64,000 nt of DNA from Pseudomonas brassicacearum (GCF_003732225.1 NZ_MOBJ01000003.1:305167-369166); one strand, 5' to 3'; shown: positions 1-8,844, counted from the first letter of the stretch. Notes: a model not told the origin generated them from the sequence alone. Made by a program: numbers and translations.

Positions 1-66
1 CTGGAAGGTGAATTGCGTCTGTGCCTGCAACGCATTGCCGAACAACACTGGAGGCTGCATGCGTAG
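1..66 (+). CDS. 3' end of an upstream gene (partial)
   Basis: Frame 1 is open from the window edge and ends with TAG at 64-66, giving only 21 residues that finish in HWRLHA. It overlaps the start of the next gene by 8 bases, the tight packing seen throughout this cluster. In aryl polyene clusters a glycosyltransferase/acyltransferase or ammonia-lyase gene often lies here, but the fragment is too short to identify. Confidence 0.55.
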   Translation: MEGELRLCLQRIAEQHWRLHA

Positions 67-484
67 CAAGGGAGTGCTTCACGCCGATACGCAAATCCTC
101 GTGCCATTCTTTGACGTCGACTCCATGAACGTGGTCTGGCACGGCCATTACGTGAAGTACCTGGAAGTTGCCCGCTGCGCCTTGCTCGACATGCTCGGCC
201 ACAACTACACCGCCATGCTGGAGTCCGGCTACGCGTGGCCGGTGATCGACTTGCAACTGCGTTACGTGCGCGGTGCAGTGTTCGGCCAGACACTCAACGT
301 CCGCGCCTGCCTGGTGGAATGGGAAAACCGCCTGAAGATCAGCTACCTGATCAGCGATCTCGCCACCGGTGAACGCCTGACCCGCGCCAGCTCGGTGCAA
401 GTCGCCGTACACGTCACGAACCGCGAGATGCAGTTGGCGTCGCCAAAAGTGTTTACCGATGCGGTCGAGAGGATGTTGCCATGA
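59..484 (+). CDS. Hotdog-fold acyl-CoA/ACP thioesterase of the aryl polyene cluster
   Basis: A 141-residue 4HBT-type hotdog protein. The segment FFDVDSMNVVWHGHYVKYLE matches the usual active-site helix of 4-hydroxybenzoyl-CoA thioesterases, with the catalytic acid expected in the DVD stretch. ATG 59 is chosen because GGAG at 50-53 lies just upstream and the protein then has the normal family length; a more upstream start would add 17 unrelated residues. In APE clusters this position is held by a thioesterase (called ApeK in the characterised system) thought to release or edit acyl-ACP intermediates in the cytoplasm. The stop overlaps the next start (ATGA). Substrate is inferred from context only. 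Confidence 0.85.
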   Translation: MRSKGVLHADTQILVPFFDVDSMNVVWHGHYVKYLEVARCALLDMLGHNYTAMLESGYAWPVIDLQLRYVRGAVFGQTLNVRACLVEWENRLKISYLISDLATGERLTRASSVQVAVHVTNREMQLASPKVFTDAVERMLP

Positions 485-1242
485 GATTGCTCGCTGTCCT
501 TGAGCACGCCACTCGTAGCAGCTGGCGAAGCCTGCGTTCGGCCGCGAAGCGGTCGCCATTCGGACAACTCGGTTTTCCTGATAAAACGCGAGCTCAGACT
601 TTACGACTGCTTCGCAGCCGGACGCAGCCTAGCGGCAGCTGCTACGGGTTCGGGGTGGTGGCGACGCTGATAGTGATGCTGGGATTCTCATCGCAGGCAA
701 ACGCCTTCGACCTGCAACAACTGAGCGATCAACTGGCCAAGCCGAGCGTGATCCACGGCAACTTCATTCAGGAAAAACACCTGCGTGCCCTGCCGCAACC
801 GCTGACCAGCAAGGGCACGTTCGTGCTGGCCAGGGATCACGGTTTGCTGTGGTTGCTCAAGACACCGTTGCAACAGGATTACCGGATCAGCGCCAAGGGC
901 ATTGCACGGCGTGACAGCAGCGGCTGGCAAATACTGCCGGGCAAAAGCGCCGGTGCCGAGCAGAACCGCATCTTCCTCGCGGTACTGCAAGGTGACAGCA
1001 GCGGCCTGCAACGGGATTTCGAGCTTTCGCTGAGCGGTGAAGCGCAGCACTGGAAGCTCACGCTGACCCCGCGCTCGATGCTGCTCAAGCAAGTGTTCAA
1101 TCAGATCAACATCGACGGCGGCGAACTGGTGCAGCGCATCGAGTTGCTGGAAACCCAGGGCGACAGCACCGTTTTGCGCATGCAGGACACCACCAGCGCC
1201 AACCCACTGAGCGATGCGGAGCAACATGACTTTGCCGAGTGA
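481..1242 (+). CDS. LolA-like outer-membrane lipoprotein carrier protein with REP-encoded N-terminal insert
   Basis: A 253-residue LolA-like periplasmic carrier, typical of APE clusters, where it is thought to work with the MMPL exporter to move the polyene lipid to the outer membrane. The mature part (from about residue 76) has the LolA opening pattern 'HGNFIQEKH...GTFVLARDHGLLW'. The hydrophobic core of the signal peptide is residues 59-69 and cleavage is likely after QANA (75). Residues 12-56 are oddly basic and are encoded by a REP doublet at 514-648 inserted in frame, giving an n-region far longer than normal. Translation could begin at ATG 481 (overlapping the thioesterase stop) or internally, for example at GTG 655 or 658, which would restore a short signal peptide. 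Confidence 0.8.
   Translation: MRLLAVLEHATRSSWRSLRSAAKRSPFGQLGFPDKTRAQTLRLLRSRTQPSGSCYGFGVVATLIVMLGFSSQANAFDLQQLSDQLAKPSVIHGNFIQEKHLRALPQPLTSKGTFVLARDHGLLWLLKTPLQQDYRISAKGIARRDSSGWQILPGKSAGAEQNRIFLAVLQGDSSGLQRDFELSLSGEAQHWKLTLTPRSMLLKQVFNQINIDGGELVQRIELLETQGDSTVLRMQDTTSANPLSDAEQHDFAE
514..648. repeat. REP doublet (BIME-like) inside a coding sequence
   Basis: Two REP units in inverted orientation, with outer ends CGTAGCAGCTGGCGAAGCC and its near complement ending GGCAGCTGCTACGGG. The same arrangement occurs at 16609-16744 and 20366-20500, where it is intergenic. Here it lies inside the 5' part of the LolA-like gene. Its apparent length of 135 bases is a multiple of three and it holds no stop in that frame, so the gene stays open. 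Confidence 0.85.
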
Positions 1243-3565
1243 ACGGATGCTCCCACGGCTATTTCTGACCCTGCTGGTGGCGGTGCTCGCACTCGCCGGC
1301 TGGCAGTGGCACGACGGCGCACCGCTGTCGGCCAACCTGATGGATCTGGTGCCGGGCACCGCGCCGGATGCGCTGGAGCTTAAGGCCGAGCAGCGCATGC
1401 AGGAGCCGCTGAACCGCGAAATGCTGGTGCTGGTCGGTCACGCCGATCGCCAGCAAGCCATCGCCATGACGCAAAAACTCGGCGAACAGTGGCTGGCCAG
1501 CGGCGTCTTCGAAAAGGTCCAATGGAACCTGCAAGCCGACCTGCCGGCGCTGCGCACGCAACTGCTGCAAGGTCGGCTGGCGATGCTCTCGGCAGCCGAT
1601 CGGCAACAGTTGATCGAGCAGCCGCAAGCCTTCATCCAGCAACGCGTACAAGCGCTGTTCGATCCCTTTACCGGTTTCAGCCTGGTGCCGAGCCAGGATG
1701 ACTGGCTGGGTCTGACCGGACGTATTCAAAACAGCCAGCCGCAGCATGGCTCAGTGCAACTGGACATTGGCAGCGGCGCATTGGTCGCCGATGCCGACGG
1801 CAAAAGCTGGGTATTGCTGCGGGCTCGCACCAGCGGCAACGCGTTCGACATGCGCCTGCCACTGAAAGTCGCCGAGCTGCTCAAGCACAGCCGCGAAGAA
1901 GCGGCGCAGGCCGACGTTCAATTACTTGCCGCCAGCGGCCTGCTGTACGCCGCCAACGGTCAACAGCAAGCGAGCCGCGAGATCACCTGGGTCGGCGGTG
2001 GCGCGACCGCCGGCATCCTGTTGCTGCTGTTGTTGGCGTTCCGCAGGCTTCGGGTGCTGCTGGCCTTTATCCCCGTTCTGGTCGGTATGCTGTTTGGCTC
2101 GGTGGCCTGCGTCGCGCTGTTTGGTCATATGCACGTGATGACCCTGGTGCTGGGGTCAAGCCTGATCGGTGTCGCGGTCGATTACCCGCTGCATTACCTG
2201 TCCAAGAGCTGGAGCCTGAAACCCTGGCACAGCTGGCCCGCACTGCGCGTGACCTTGCCGGGATTGACCCTGAGCCTGGCCACCAGTTGCATTGGTTATC
2301 TGGCACTGGCCTGGACACCGTTCCCGGCGCTGACCCAGATTGCCGTGTTCTCTGCCGCCGGTTTGCTCGGCGCGTACTTGTCGGCGGTTTGCTTGTTGCC
2401 GGCGCTGCTCAAGGGTACGGATCTACGGCCAGCGCAATGGCCCTTGCGGGTTGCCGAGTTTTTAGTGAGCGTGCGTGAAGCGCTGCTCAAACGCGTACGC
2501 AGTTCGGTCCTGCTGGTGTTGGTCCTGGCCTTTTGTGCCGGCGGCCTGTGGCACCTGACCACGAAAAACGACATCCGTCAGTGGGTCAGTGCGCCGCCGC
2601 AGTTGATGGACGAAGCGCAGACCATTGCGCGCATCACTGGCTATCAACCTACCAGCCAGTTTTTCCTGGTGCGCGCGGTCAATCAGCAGCAACTGTTCGA
2701 ACGCCAGAAAGCCCTCAGCGAACGGCTGGATCAGTTGGTCAATCTGGACAAGCTCAAAGGCTACCTGGCGCTGAGTCAACTGGTCAGCCTGCCTTCCGAG
2801 CAGCAACAGGTTCGCGACGCCCTGAATAAACTCCCGGCATTCTGGCAACCGTTGCTTGATCTCGGTATCCCGGTCACCGCGCTGCAAGCCGAACTGGCGC
2901 AGTTGCAGGCATTGCCGGTCGAAGACATCGACGCAGCGCTGGTCGGCCCCTTGGCCGAGCCATGGCGTCCGCTATGGCTGGGCGCCTCGGATGACGGCGT
3001 GGCGGCGATGGTCAGCCTGCAAGGCTTGAACGATGCCGCGTTGCTGCGGGTGCAAGCGTTGGACTTGCCGGGTGTGCAGTTGGTGGATCGTCTGGACGAC
3101 CTGAATAAAGTCTTCGCCGCCACCCAGATCAGCGCCGCTGAATTGAAACTGATGTCCTGCGCGTTGATCGTGCTGCTGCTGATTCTGCCCTTCGGTTTTG
3201 GCGGCGCCCTGCGGCTCGTCGCGCTGCCATTACTGGCGGCATTGTGCAGCCTCGCCAGCCTCGGTTGGCTGGGCCAGCCGCTGACGCTGTTCAGCGTGTT
3301 CGGGTTGCTGCTGGTGACGGCAATCAGTGTCGATTACGCGATCCTCATGCGCGAGCAGATCGGCGGTGCCGCCGTGAGCCTGCTCGGCACGCTACTGGCG
3401 GCAGCGACCACGTGGCTGTCGTTTGGTCTGCTGGCGATTTCCAGCACGCCGGCGGTGAGCAACTTCGGTCTTTCGGTGAGCCTCGGGCTGGCCTTCAGTT
3501 TCATCCTCGCGCCGTGGGCCAAACCTTCGGCGCACGCCGCGCCAATTGCGGAGCCGGCAGCATGA
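1226..3565 (+). CDS. MMPL/RND-family exporter of the aryl polyene cluster
   Basis: A protein of about 779 residues with the two-half RND layout: an N-terminal membrane helix (about residues 8-26), a large periplasmic loop, a block of helices near residues 255-400, a second periplasmic loop and a final block near residues 640-770. This is the MMPL-type transporter found in APE clusters (ApeM position), which likely flips or exports the polyene lipid across the inner membrane using the proton gradient. ATG 1226 is preferred because GGAG lies close upstream; ATG 1214 is also possible. It overlaps the LolA-like gene by 17 bases and the next gene by 4. Confidence 0.9.
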   Translation: MTLPSERMLPRLFLTLLVAVLALAGWQWHDGAPLSANLMDLVPGTAPDALELKAEQRMQEPLNREMLVLVGHADRQQAIAMTQKLGEQWLASGVFEKVQWNLQADLPALRTQLLQGRLAMLSAADRQQLIEQPQAFIQQRVQALFDPFTGFSLVPSQDDWLGLTGRIQNSQPQHGSVQLDIGSGALVADADGKSWVLLRARTSGNAFDMRLPLKVAELLKHSREEAAQADVQLLAASGLLYAANGQQQASREITWVGGGATAGILLLLLLAFRRLRVLLAFIPVLVGMLFGSVACVALFGHMHVMTLVLGSSLIGVAVDYPLHYLSKSWSLKPWHSWPALRVTLPGLTLSLATSCIGYLALAWTPFPALTQIAVFSAAGLLGAYLSAVCLLPALLKGTDLRPAQWPLRVAEFLVSVREALLKRVRSSVLLVLVLAFCAGGLWHLTTKNDIRQWVSAPPQLMDEAQTIARITGYQPTSQFFLVRAVNQQQLFERQKALSERLDQLVNLDKLKGYLALSQLVSLPSEQQQVRDALNKLPAFWQPLLDLGIPVTALQAELAQLQALPVEDIDAALVGPLAEPWRPLWLGASDDGVAAMVSLQGLNDAALLRVQALDLPGVQLVDRLDDLNKVFAATQISAAELKLMSCALIVLLLILPFGFGGALRLVALPLLAALCSLASLGWLGQPLTLFSVFGLLLVTAISVDYAILMREQIGGAAVSLLGTLLAAATTWLSFGLLAISSTPAVSNFGLSVSLGLAFSFILAPWAKPSAHAAPIAEPAA

Positions 3566-4722
3566 TGATCGCGCTGTTCTGGCTGCTGGCCCTGGCGCTG
3601 TTCGCGGTGGCGACTCGCGTCGGGCGTCATTTCGGTTTGATCCCGATTGTCAGCCAGTTACTGCTGGCGACCTTCGGCCTGCCGCTGCTGATGTATTTCT
3701 GGATTGAGCCGTACTGGCAGTTGAGCGGCGCCGAGCTGGTCTCGCCGGGCTGGCTGAAAAACCTCTACAGCCTGAGTTTCGCGCTGTTGCTGGGGCATAT
3801 CCTCAGCGACGTGATCGACCTGAAGCTGGATCGCCAGAGCCTGAAAATCGCTCTGCCGAGTTTCAGCATTCCGTTCATCTGCGGTCTGGCGACGGCCATT
3901 TGGCTGCTGCCGGATCAGCCATGGTTGAGTTCGCTGGCAGTCGGCCTGTTGTTCGCGATCACAGCAATCCCGGTGCTGTATCTGTACCTGCGGCACATCA
4001 ACTATCCACCGGCCGCTACCCGCCGACTGGTGCAGACCGCGATCCTCATCGACCTGACCTGCTGGAGCCTGTTCGCCTTCGCCCAAGGCAGTCTGCACCT
4101 GAGCAGCCTGTTGCTGCCGCTGGCCGGCGCCTGCCTGCCGTTGCTGCTGCGTGCGTTCGGGTTGCGTCAGCCGCTGCTGCACAGCCTGGGTTTCTTCGCG
4201 CTGCTGGTGGTGGCGGAACACTTCAAACTCAATGCGCTGATTTTCGGCATCGGTTATCTGTTGTGCATGGCTGCTCTCAAGCTACCGCTGGTGCTACCGT
4301 TATCGGCAGCCTGGATGAGCCGCCTGCAGAACGGCATCGCGATTCCGCTGATCCTGACCTTCGGCATTGTGCAGATCAACGTGCACAGCGCCATGGACAG
4401 CCTCAGTTGGGCGCAGCTCGGTGCGCTGCTGGTGTTTCCCATTGTCAGCAAACTGCTGGGTAACTGGCTCGGCCTCGGTTGGGCCGGCGCGTCGTTTATC
4501 GGCGCCAGCCGCTGGCGTGAAAGCCTGCTGCTGAACATTCGCGGCTTGAGCGAGATCGTCTTTCTCAACCTGCTGCTGCAACAACAGCTGATCAGCCCCG
4601 CGCTGTACTTCGCGCTGATGCTGATGGGTTTGATCGCAACGCTGCTGCCGGCACTCGCCGGTATGCGCCGAATTCCCTCACAGGTCGCCGCCCCGGCCAG
4701 GAGCTCCAGTGCCAACAGTTGA
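3562..4722 (+). CDS. Multi-pass membrane protein, cation:proton antiporter-like
   Basis: A protein of 386 residues made almost wholly of hydrophobic helices, about eleven to thirteen by eye, with short polar loops. The layout resembles CPA2-type Na+/H+ antiporters (Sodium/hydrogen exchanger family), but I cannot point to a clear ion-binding aspartate pair. Start is ATG 3562, overlapping the MMPL stop as ATGA; ATG 3565 follows directly. The gene is not part of the minimal enterobacterial APE set. Its place in the translationally coupled string suggests a role in pigment export or in balancing proton flux for the MMPL pump, which is inference. Confidence 0.7.
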   Translation: MMIALFWLLALALFAVATRVGRHFGLIPIVSQLLLATFGLPLLMYFWIEPYWQLSGAELVSPGWLKNLYSLSFALLLGHILSDVIDLKLDRQSLKIALPSFSIPFICGLATAIWLLPDQPWLSSLAVGLLFAITAIPVLYLYLRHINYPPAATRRLVQTAILIDLTCWSLFAFAQGSLHLSSLLLPLAGACLPLLLRAFGLRQPLLHSLGFFALLVVAEHFKLNALIFGIGYLLCMAALKLPLVLPLSAAWMSRLQNGIAIPLILTFGIVQINVHSAMDSLSWAQLGALLVFPIVSKLLGNWLGLGWAGASFIGASRWRESLLLNIRGLSEIVFLNLLLQQQLISPALYFALMLMGLIATLLPALAGMRRIPSQVAAPARSSSANS

Positions 4723-5956
4723 TACGGAACGTCGCCAGGTCATCGTTATCGGTGCCGGCCCATCGGGTGCCATCGCTGCCGCCTTGCTCAAGCGTAACGG
4801 TCATGATGTGCTGATCATCGAGCGCCAGCATTTTCCACGGTTTTCCATCGGCGAAAGCCTGCTCTCGCACTGCCTGGATTTCGTCGAAGAAGCCGGCATG
4901 CTCGAAGCGGTACAAGCCGCCGGTTTTCAGCTGAAAAACGGCGCGGCATTTGCCTGGGGCGAGCGTTACAGCACCTTCGATTTCGGCGACACCTTCAGCA
5001 ACGGCAAGCCGACCACCTTTCAGGTTCAGCGCGCTGACTTCGACAAACTGCTGGCCGATCAGGCAGCGCTGCAAGGCGTGGAGATCCGTTACGGCGAGAC
5101 GATCACCAGTGCCAACTTCGAATTGGCCAAACCCCAGCTCGGCGCTCGCCGCGAAGACGGCAGCGAATACCGTCTCGAAGCCGACTTCGTGCTCGATGCC
5201 AGCGGCTACGGCCGCGTCTTGCCGCGCCTGCTCGACCTTGAAGCGCCGTCGAACTTCCCGCTGCGCCAAGCGGTGTTCACCCACATCGAAGACCACATCG
5301 ACGGCCCGCACTTCGACCGTGAAAAGATCCTCATCACCACCCACCCGACCCACCGCGACATCTGGTTCTGGACCATCCCGTTCAGCCAGGGTCGCTGCTC
5401 GGTGGGCGTGGTTGCCGCGGCCGAACACTTCGAAGGCCGCGGCGACGATCTTGACGCCTGCCTGCGCGGCTTCATCGCCGAAACCCCGAGCTTGGCCAAG
5501 GTGCTGAAAAACGCCCATTGGGACACACCGGCGCGGACCATCGGCGGCTACTCGGCCAACGTCAAAACCTTGCACGGCCCGGGCTTCGCCTTGCTCGGCA
5601 ACGCCGCCGAATTCCTCGACCCGGTATTTTCCTCCGGCGTGACCATCGCCATGCGTTCGGCGAGCATGGCCGCCAGCGTCCTGCATCGACAGCTGCAAGG
5701 CGAAAGCGTGGACTGGCAGCGCGAGTTTGCCGAGCCGCTGAAGCGTGGCGTCGACACTTTCCGGTGTTACGTCGAAGGCTGGTACGCCGGGACCTTCCAG
5801 GATGTGATCTACCACCCGGGTGGCACACCGGAAATCCGTCGGATGATCAGCGCGATCCTCGCCGGTTACGCCTGGGACGAACGCAATCCATTCGTCAGCG
5901 AGCCCAAGCGTCGGTTGCGCATGCTGTCGGATATTTGCGCGAGTGATGCGACGTGA
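4709..5956 (+). CDS. FAD-dependent oxidoreductase with flavin-halogenase signature
   Basis: A 415-residue flavoprotein. The dinucleotide-binding GxGxxG is GAGPSG at residues 15-20, and FPRFSIGESLL follows near residue 44, as in phenol/carrier-type flavin halogenases. Residues 219-224 read WFWTIP, fitting the WxWxIP motif used to recognise flavin-dependent halogenases. Other members of this superfamily (geranylgeranyl-reductase-like enzymes) are not excluded. Start is GTG 4709, supported by GGAG at 4700-4703 and a 14-base overlap with the preceding gene. Xanthomonadin, a related pigment, is brominated, and halogenase-like genes occur in such clusters, so aryl-ring halogenation is a reasonable guess. 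Any flavin reductase partner would be encoded elsewhere. Confidence 0.8.
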   Translation: MPTVDTERRQVIVIGAGPSGAIAAALLKRNGHDVLIIERQHFPRFSIGESLLSHCLDFVEEAGMLEAVQAAGFQLKNGAAFAWGERYSTFDFGDTFSNGKPTTFQVQRADFDKLLADQAALQGVEIRYGETITSANFELAKPQLGARREDGSEYRLEADFVLDASGYGRVLPRLLDLEAPSNFPLRQAVFTHIEDHIDGPHFDREKILITTHPTHRDIWFWTIPFSQGRCSVGVVAAAEHFEGRGDDLDACLRGFIAETPSLAKVLKNAHWDTPARTIGGYSANVKTLHGPGFALLGNAAEFLDPVFSSGVTIAMRSASMAASVLHRQLQGESVDWQREFAEPLKRGVDTFRCYVEGWYAGTFQDVIYHPGGTPEIRRMISAILAGYAWDERNPFVSEPKRRLRMLSDICASDAT

Positions 5957-6696
5957 GCGGCACCGAACAACAATACCTAAGCGACAGTTACGTCGAAGAA
6001 ACCCGCTTCGGTTTCTGGTTTCTGCGCAGCTTCACCTGGCAGCACCACGTACTGCGGGTGGCAATCAACGACCTGCGCAGCTTGTTCAGCGAAACGCTGC
6101 CCAGCCATCCGGTGCTGCTGGATGCCGGTTGCGGTCAGGGCAAGTCGTTCCAGTACCTGCGCCAGGTGTTTGCCCCGCAACGCCTGATCGGTCTGGACGC
6201 CGACCCGCACAGCCTGATGCTCAGCGGCGAAGAGGCGCAGCGCCAGAACATCGACGTCGAACTGATCGGCAGCGACTGCGCGACCCTTGCTGTACCAGAC
6301 GCCAGCGTCGACCTGCTGTTCTGCCACCAGACCTTCCACCATCTGGTGGAGCAGGAGCAAGCCCTCGCCGAGTTCTATCGGGTGCTTAAGCCGGGCGGCT
6401 ATCTGATGTTTGCCGAATCCACCGAGGCCTACATCGACACCTGGGTGATTCGCTGGTTGTTCCGCCACCCGATGCACGTGCAAAAGAGTGCCGACGGGTA
6501 TTTGCAGATGATTCGTCAGCAGGGTTTTGAATTCGGCCCGCAAAACGTGTCCTACCCTTATCTATGGTGGAGTCGCGCGAAGGATTTCGGTCTGCTCGAA
6601 CGCTTTGGACTGCGCCGCCCGAAACCGGTTGGCCAACGGGAAGAAACCCTGGTCAACGTGGTTGCCCGTAAACCGCTCGAAGGTCAGTGCCGATGA
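5953..6696 (+). CDS. SAM-dependent methyltransferase (class I)
   Basis: A 247-residue class I methyltransferase. Motif I is LLDAGCGQGKS near residue 56, followed by the acidic end of strand 2 in GLDADP and a motif-IV-like LLFCHQTFHHLV. The start is GTG 5953, overlapping the preceding stop as GTGA. In APE pigments the aryl head group is often methylated or O-methylated, so this enzyme probably modifies the aromatic starter or the finished chain. The exact acceptor cannot be told from sequence. Confidence 0.85.
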   Translation: MSGTEQQYLSDSYVEETRFGFWFLRSFTWQHHVLRVAINDLRSLFSETLPSHPVLLDAGCGQGKSFQYLRQVFAPQRLIGLDADPHSLMLSGEEAQRQNIDVELIGSDCATLAVPDASVDLLFCHQTFHHLVEQEQALAEFYRVLKPGGYLMFAESTEAYIDTWVIRWLFRHPMHVQKSADGYLQMIRQQGFEFGPQNVSYPYLWWSRAKDFGLLERFGLRRPKPVGQREETLVNVVARKPLEGQCR

Positions 6697-7178
6697 TTCG
6701 CCTCCTGCTCGTGTGCTGTGCCCTGCTGCTGAGCGCTTGTGCCAGCCAGCCGCCGCTGCCCGAGCGCAACCCGACGCTGGCCTTGCCGCTGCAATTGCAT
6801 GTCGAACGGCAACGGGTCGATCAGCGCCAGGACTGGTTGCTGGTGATCCAGCGCGAAGGTGCCGGCATTCGCTGGTCGCTGATGGACCCACTGGGCATTC
6901 CCGTGGCTCGCCAGCGTCTGGTCGACAACCAATGGCAGGCCGACGGTTTGCTACCGCCCAATCCGGAAGCGCGTCAGTTATTTGCGGCGTTATTGTTCGC
7001 CCTGACACCAGAGGCGCAATTGCTCGATAATTATCCTGCCGCCCAACGTCACGCCGCTTTACGCTCGCTGGCGCCGCACTGGCAGGTGCTGTATCGAACC
7101 CCGTCGGACTTCGTCCTGACGCTGCCCGAACAGCTGAACTATCACGTCACCCCGCTAACCGCCGAGGCTGCGCCATGA
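6693..7178 (+). CDS. DUF3261 outer-membrane-type lipoprotein of the APE cluster
   Basis: A 161-residue lipoprotein. A short signal peptide ends in the lipobox LSAC (cysteine at about residue 16). The rest is a small soluble domain of the DUF3261 type, commonly found just before the first ketosynthase in APE clusters. It likely sits in the outer membrane and helps deliver the polyene lipid, perhaps as a LolB-like acceptor for the LolA-like protein; that pairing is inference. ATG 6693 overlaps the methyltransferase stop, and the next gene starts in its own stop codon. Confidence 0.75.
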   Translation: MIRLLLVCCALLLSACASQPPLPERNPTLALPLQLHVERQRVDQRQDWLLVIQREGAGIRWSLMDPLGIPVARQRLVDNQWQADGLLPPNPEARQLFAALLFALTPEAQLLDNYPAAQRHAALRSLAPHWQVLYRTPSDFVLTLPEQLNYHVTPLTAEAAP

Positions 7179-8371
7179 CGGCCTACCTGAATGCCCTCGG
7201 GCTGATCTGCAGCCTGGGGCGCAACAAACATGAAGTCGCCCGCAAGCTGTTTGCCGGCGACTGTTCGGGGATACGCGCCGAGGCCCACTGGGTGCCTGAG
7301 CGTTCGCTGCCAGTCGCTGCGGTACACGGTGAGCTGGCCACGATCCCGACCGAGCTGAGCCAGCACCGCACCCGCAACAATCAATTATTGCTGGAAGCCG
7401 CGCTGCAAATCCGCGCAGACATCGATCAAGCGATTCAAACCTATGGCCGTGGACGCATCGGCATCGTCCTGGGCACCAGCACCTCGGGGATCGACGAAGG
7501 CAGTCGCGGGATTGCTCATTACATCCGCGAAAATCAGTTCCCGCCTGACTACGACTATCAGCAACAGGAACTCAGCGCGCCGGCGAACTTCCTTGCCGAC
7601 TGGCTACAACTGAGCGGTCCGGCCTATGTGATTTCCACGGCCTGCACCTCCAGCGCCCGCGCCTTGCTGAGTGCCCGGCGATTGCTCGATCTGGGCATGT
7701 GTGATGTCGTGCTGTGCGGCGGCGTCGACAGTTTGTGCAAACTGACCCTCAACGGTTTCTCGGCGCTGGATGCAGTATCCGAACAGCGCTGCAATCCGTT
7801 TTCGGTCAATCGCAACGGGATCAACATAGGCGAAGCGGCGGTACTTTTCTTGATGAGCAAAAACCTCGGCGCCAGCCAACCGATTGCCCTGCTGGGCAGC
7901 GGCGCCAGCTCCGATGCGCACCATATTTCCGCCCCGGAACCCAGCGGCCGCGGCGCCCTGCAAGCAATGAACAAGGCCCTGAGCAGCGCCGGTTTGGCGC
8001 CTGAGCGGATCAACTACCTGAACCTGCACGGCACCGCCACCCAACACAACGACGCCATGGAAAGCCTGGCAGTCAACACACTGTTCCCGGCGGGCGTGCC
8101 CTGCTCGTCGACCAAACCCATGACCGGCCACACCCTCGGCGCGGCCGGGGCGCTGGAAGCGGCGTTCTGCTGGTTGAGTTTGAGCCGCGAAAATACCCGA
8201 CATGCGCTGCCGCCCCACGTCTGGGACGGCCAGCCCGACCCGCAACTGCCAGCGCTGAATTTTGTGACCACCGCAGATCGCCTGGAACAAAGCGCTGCAC
8301 GCTGCCTGATGAGCAATTCCTTTGCCTTTGGTGGCAACAACGTCAGCCTGATTATCGGAGACGCCGAATGA
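7175..8371 (+). CDS. apeO: Beta-ketoacyl-ACP synthase of the aryl polyene cluster (ApeO position)
   Basis: A 398-residue KAS I/II-type condensing enzyme. The nucleophile is Cys157 in STACTSSAR, and the two histidines lie in LHGTAT and KPMTGHTLG, so the Cys-His-His triad is complete. It should extend the aryl polyene on ACP together with a chain-length-factor partner (ApeC in the characterised pathway) encoded outside the window. The gene belongs to a coupled KS-DH-KR-KS block; each start overlaps the previous stop. The symbol follows the order of the published ape cluster and is a positional assignment. Confidence 0.88.
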   Translation: MTAYLNALGLICSLGRNKHEVARKLFAGDCSGIRAEAHWVPERSLPVAAVHGELATIPTELSQHRTRNNQLLLEAALQIRADIDQAIQTYGRGRIGIVLGTSTSGIDEGSRGIAHYIRENQFPPDYDYQQQELSAPANFLADWLQLSGPAYVISTACTSSARALLSARRLLDLGMCDVVLCGGVDSLCKLTLNGFSALDAVSEQRCNPFSVNRNGINIGEAAVLFLMSKNLGASQPIALLGSGASSDAHHISAPEPSGRGALQAMNKALSSAGLAPERINYLNLHGTATQHNDAMESLAVNTLFPAGVPCSSTKPMTGHTLGAAGALEAAFCWLSLSRENTRHALPPHVWDGQPDPQLPALNFVTTADRLEQSAARCLMSNSFAFGGNNVSLIIGDAE

Positions 8372-8844
8372 TTGATTGGCCTCTCGCCGAACTGCTGCCC
8401 CACGCGGGCGACATGATCCTTATCGATCAAGTGCTGTCGTTCGACGAAGAACAGATTCACACCCGCCTCACCGTCAAGCCCGGTGGCCTGTTCAACCGAC
8501 CCGACGGCAGTTTGCCGGCCTGGGTCGGTATCGAACTCATGGCGCAAAGCGTGGCCGCGTATGCCGGGTGTCGCGCACGCACGCAAGGCAATGCAGTTGA
8601 GCTGGGCTTCCTGCTCGGTACGCGTAAATTCGAATGCAATGTGGAACACTTTCCAGTCGGCTGCGAGCTGACGATTCACGCCCTGCGTTCGCTCGAAGAC
8701 GACAACGGCATGGGTGTCTTCGAGTGCCACCTGACAGCCCCCGGCATTCATGCCATGGCTCGGCTGAATGTGTTCTGCCCGCCTAAGGCAGCTCAATATC
8801 TACACGAATCCCCGTCTTCAAAAGCTAATGGAGCCCAGTCATGA
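8368..8844 (+). CDS. apeP: Hotdog-fold 3-hydroxyacyl-ACP dehydratase (ApeP position)
   Basis: A 158-residue FabA/FabZ-like hotdog protein. It opens with LLPHAGDMILIDQV, where His12 fits the catalytic histidine of FabZ-type dehydratases. In APE synthesis such enzymes remove water from the 3-hydroxyacyl-ACP to leave the conjugated double bond, probably in a complex with a second dehydratase-like protein (ApeI) not in this window. ATG 8368 overlaps the KS stop as ATGA. No enoyl reductase is present in the visible cluster, in keeping with a product that stays unsaturated. Confidence 0.85.
   Translation: MIDWPLAELLPHAGDMILIDQVLSFDEEQIHTRLTVKPGGLFNRPDGSLPAWVGIELMAQSVAAYAGCRARTQGNAVELGFLLGTRKFECNVEHFPVGCELTIHALRSLEDDNGMGVFECHLTAPGIHAMARLNVFCPPKAAQYLHESPSSKANGAQS

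Noticed and set aside
4592..5815. A 407-codon open frame opposite the flavoprotein gene
   Set aside because: Antisense shadow; the sense frame has clear FAD motifs and translational coupling.
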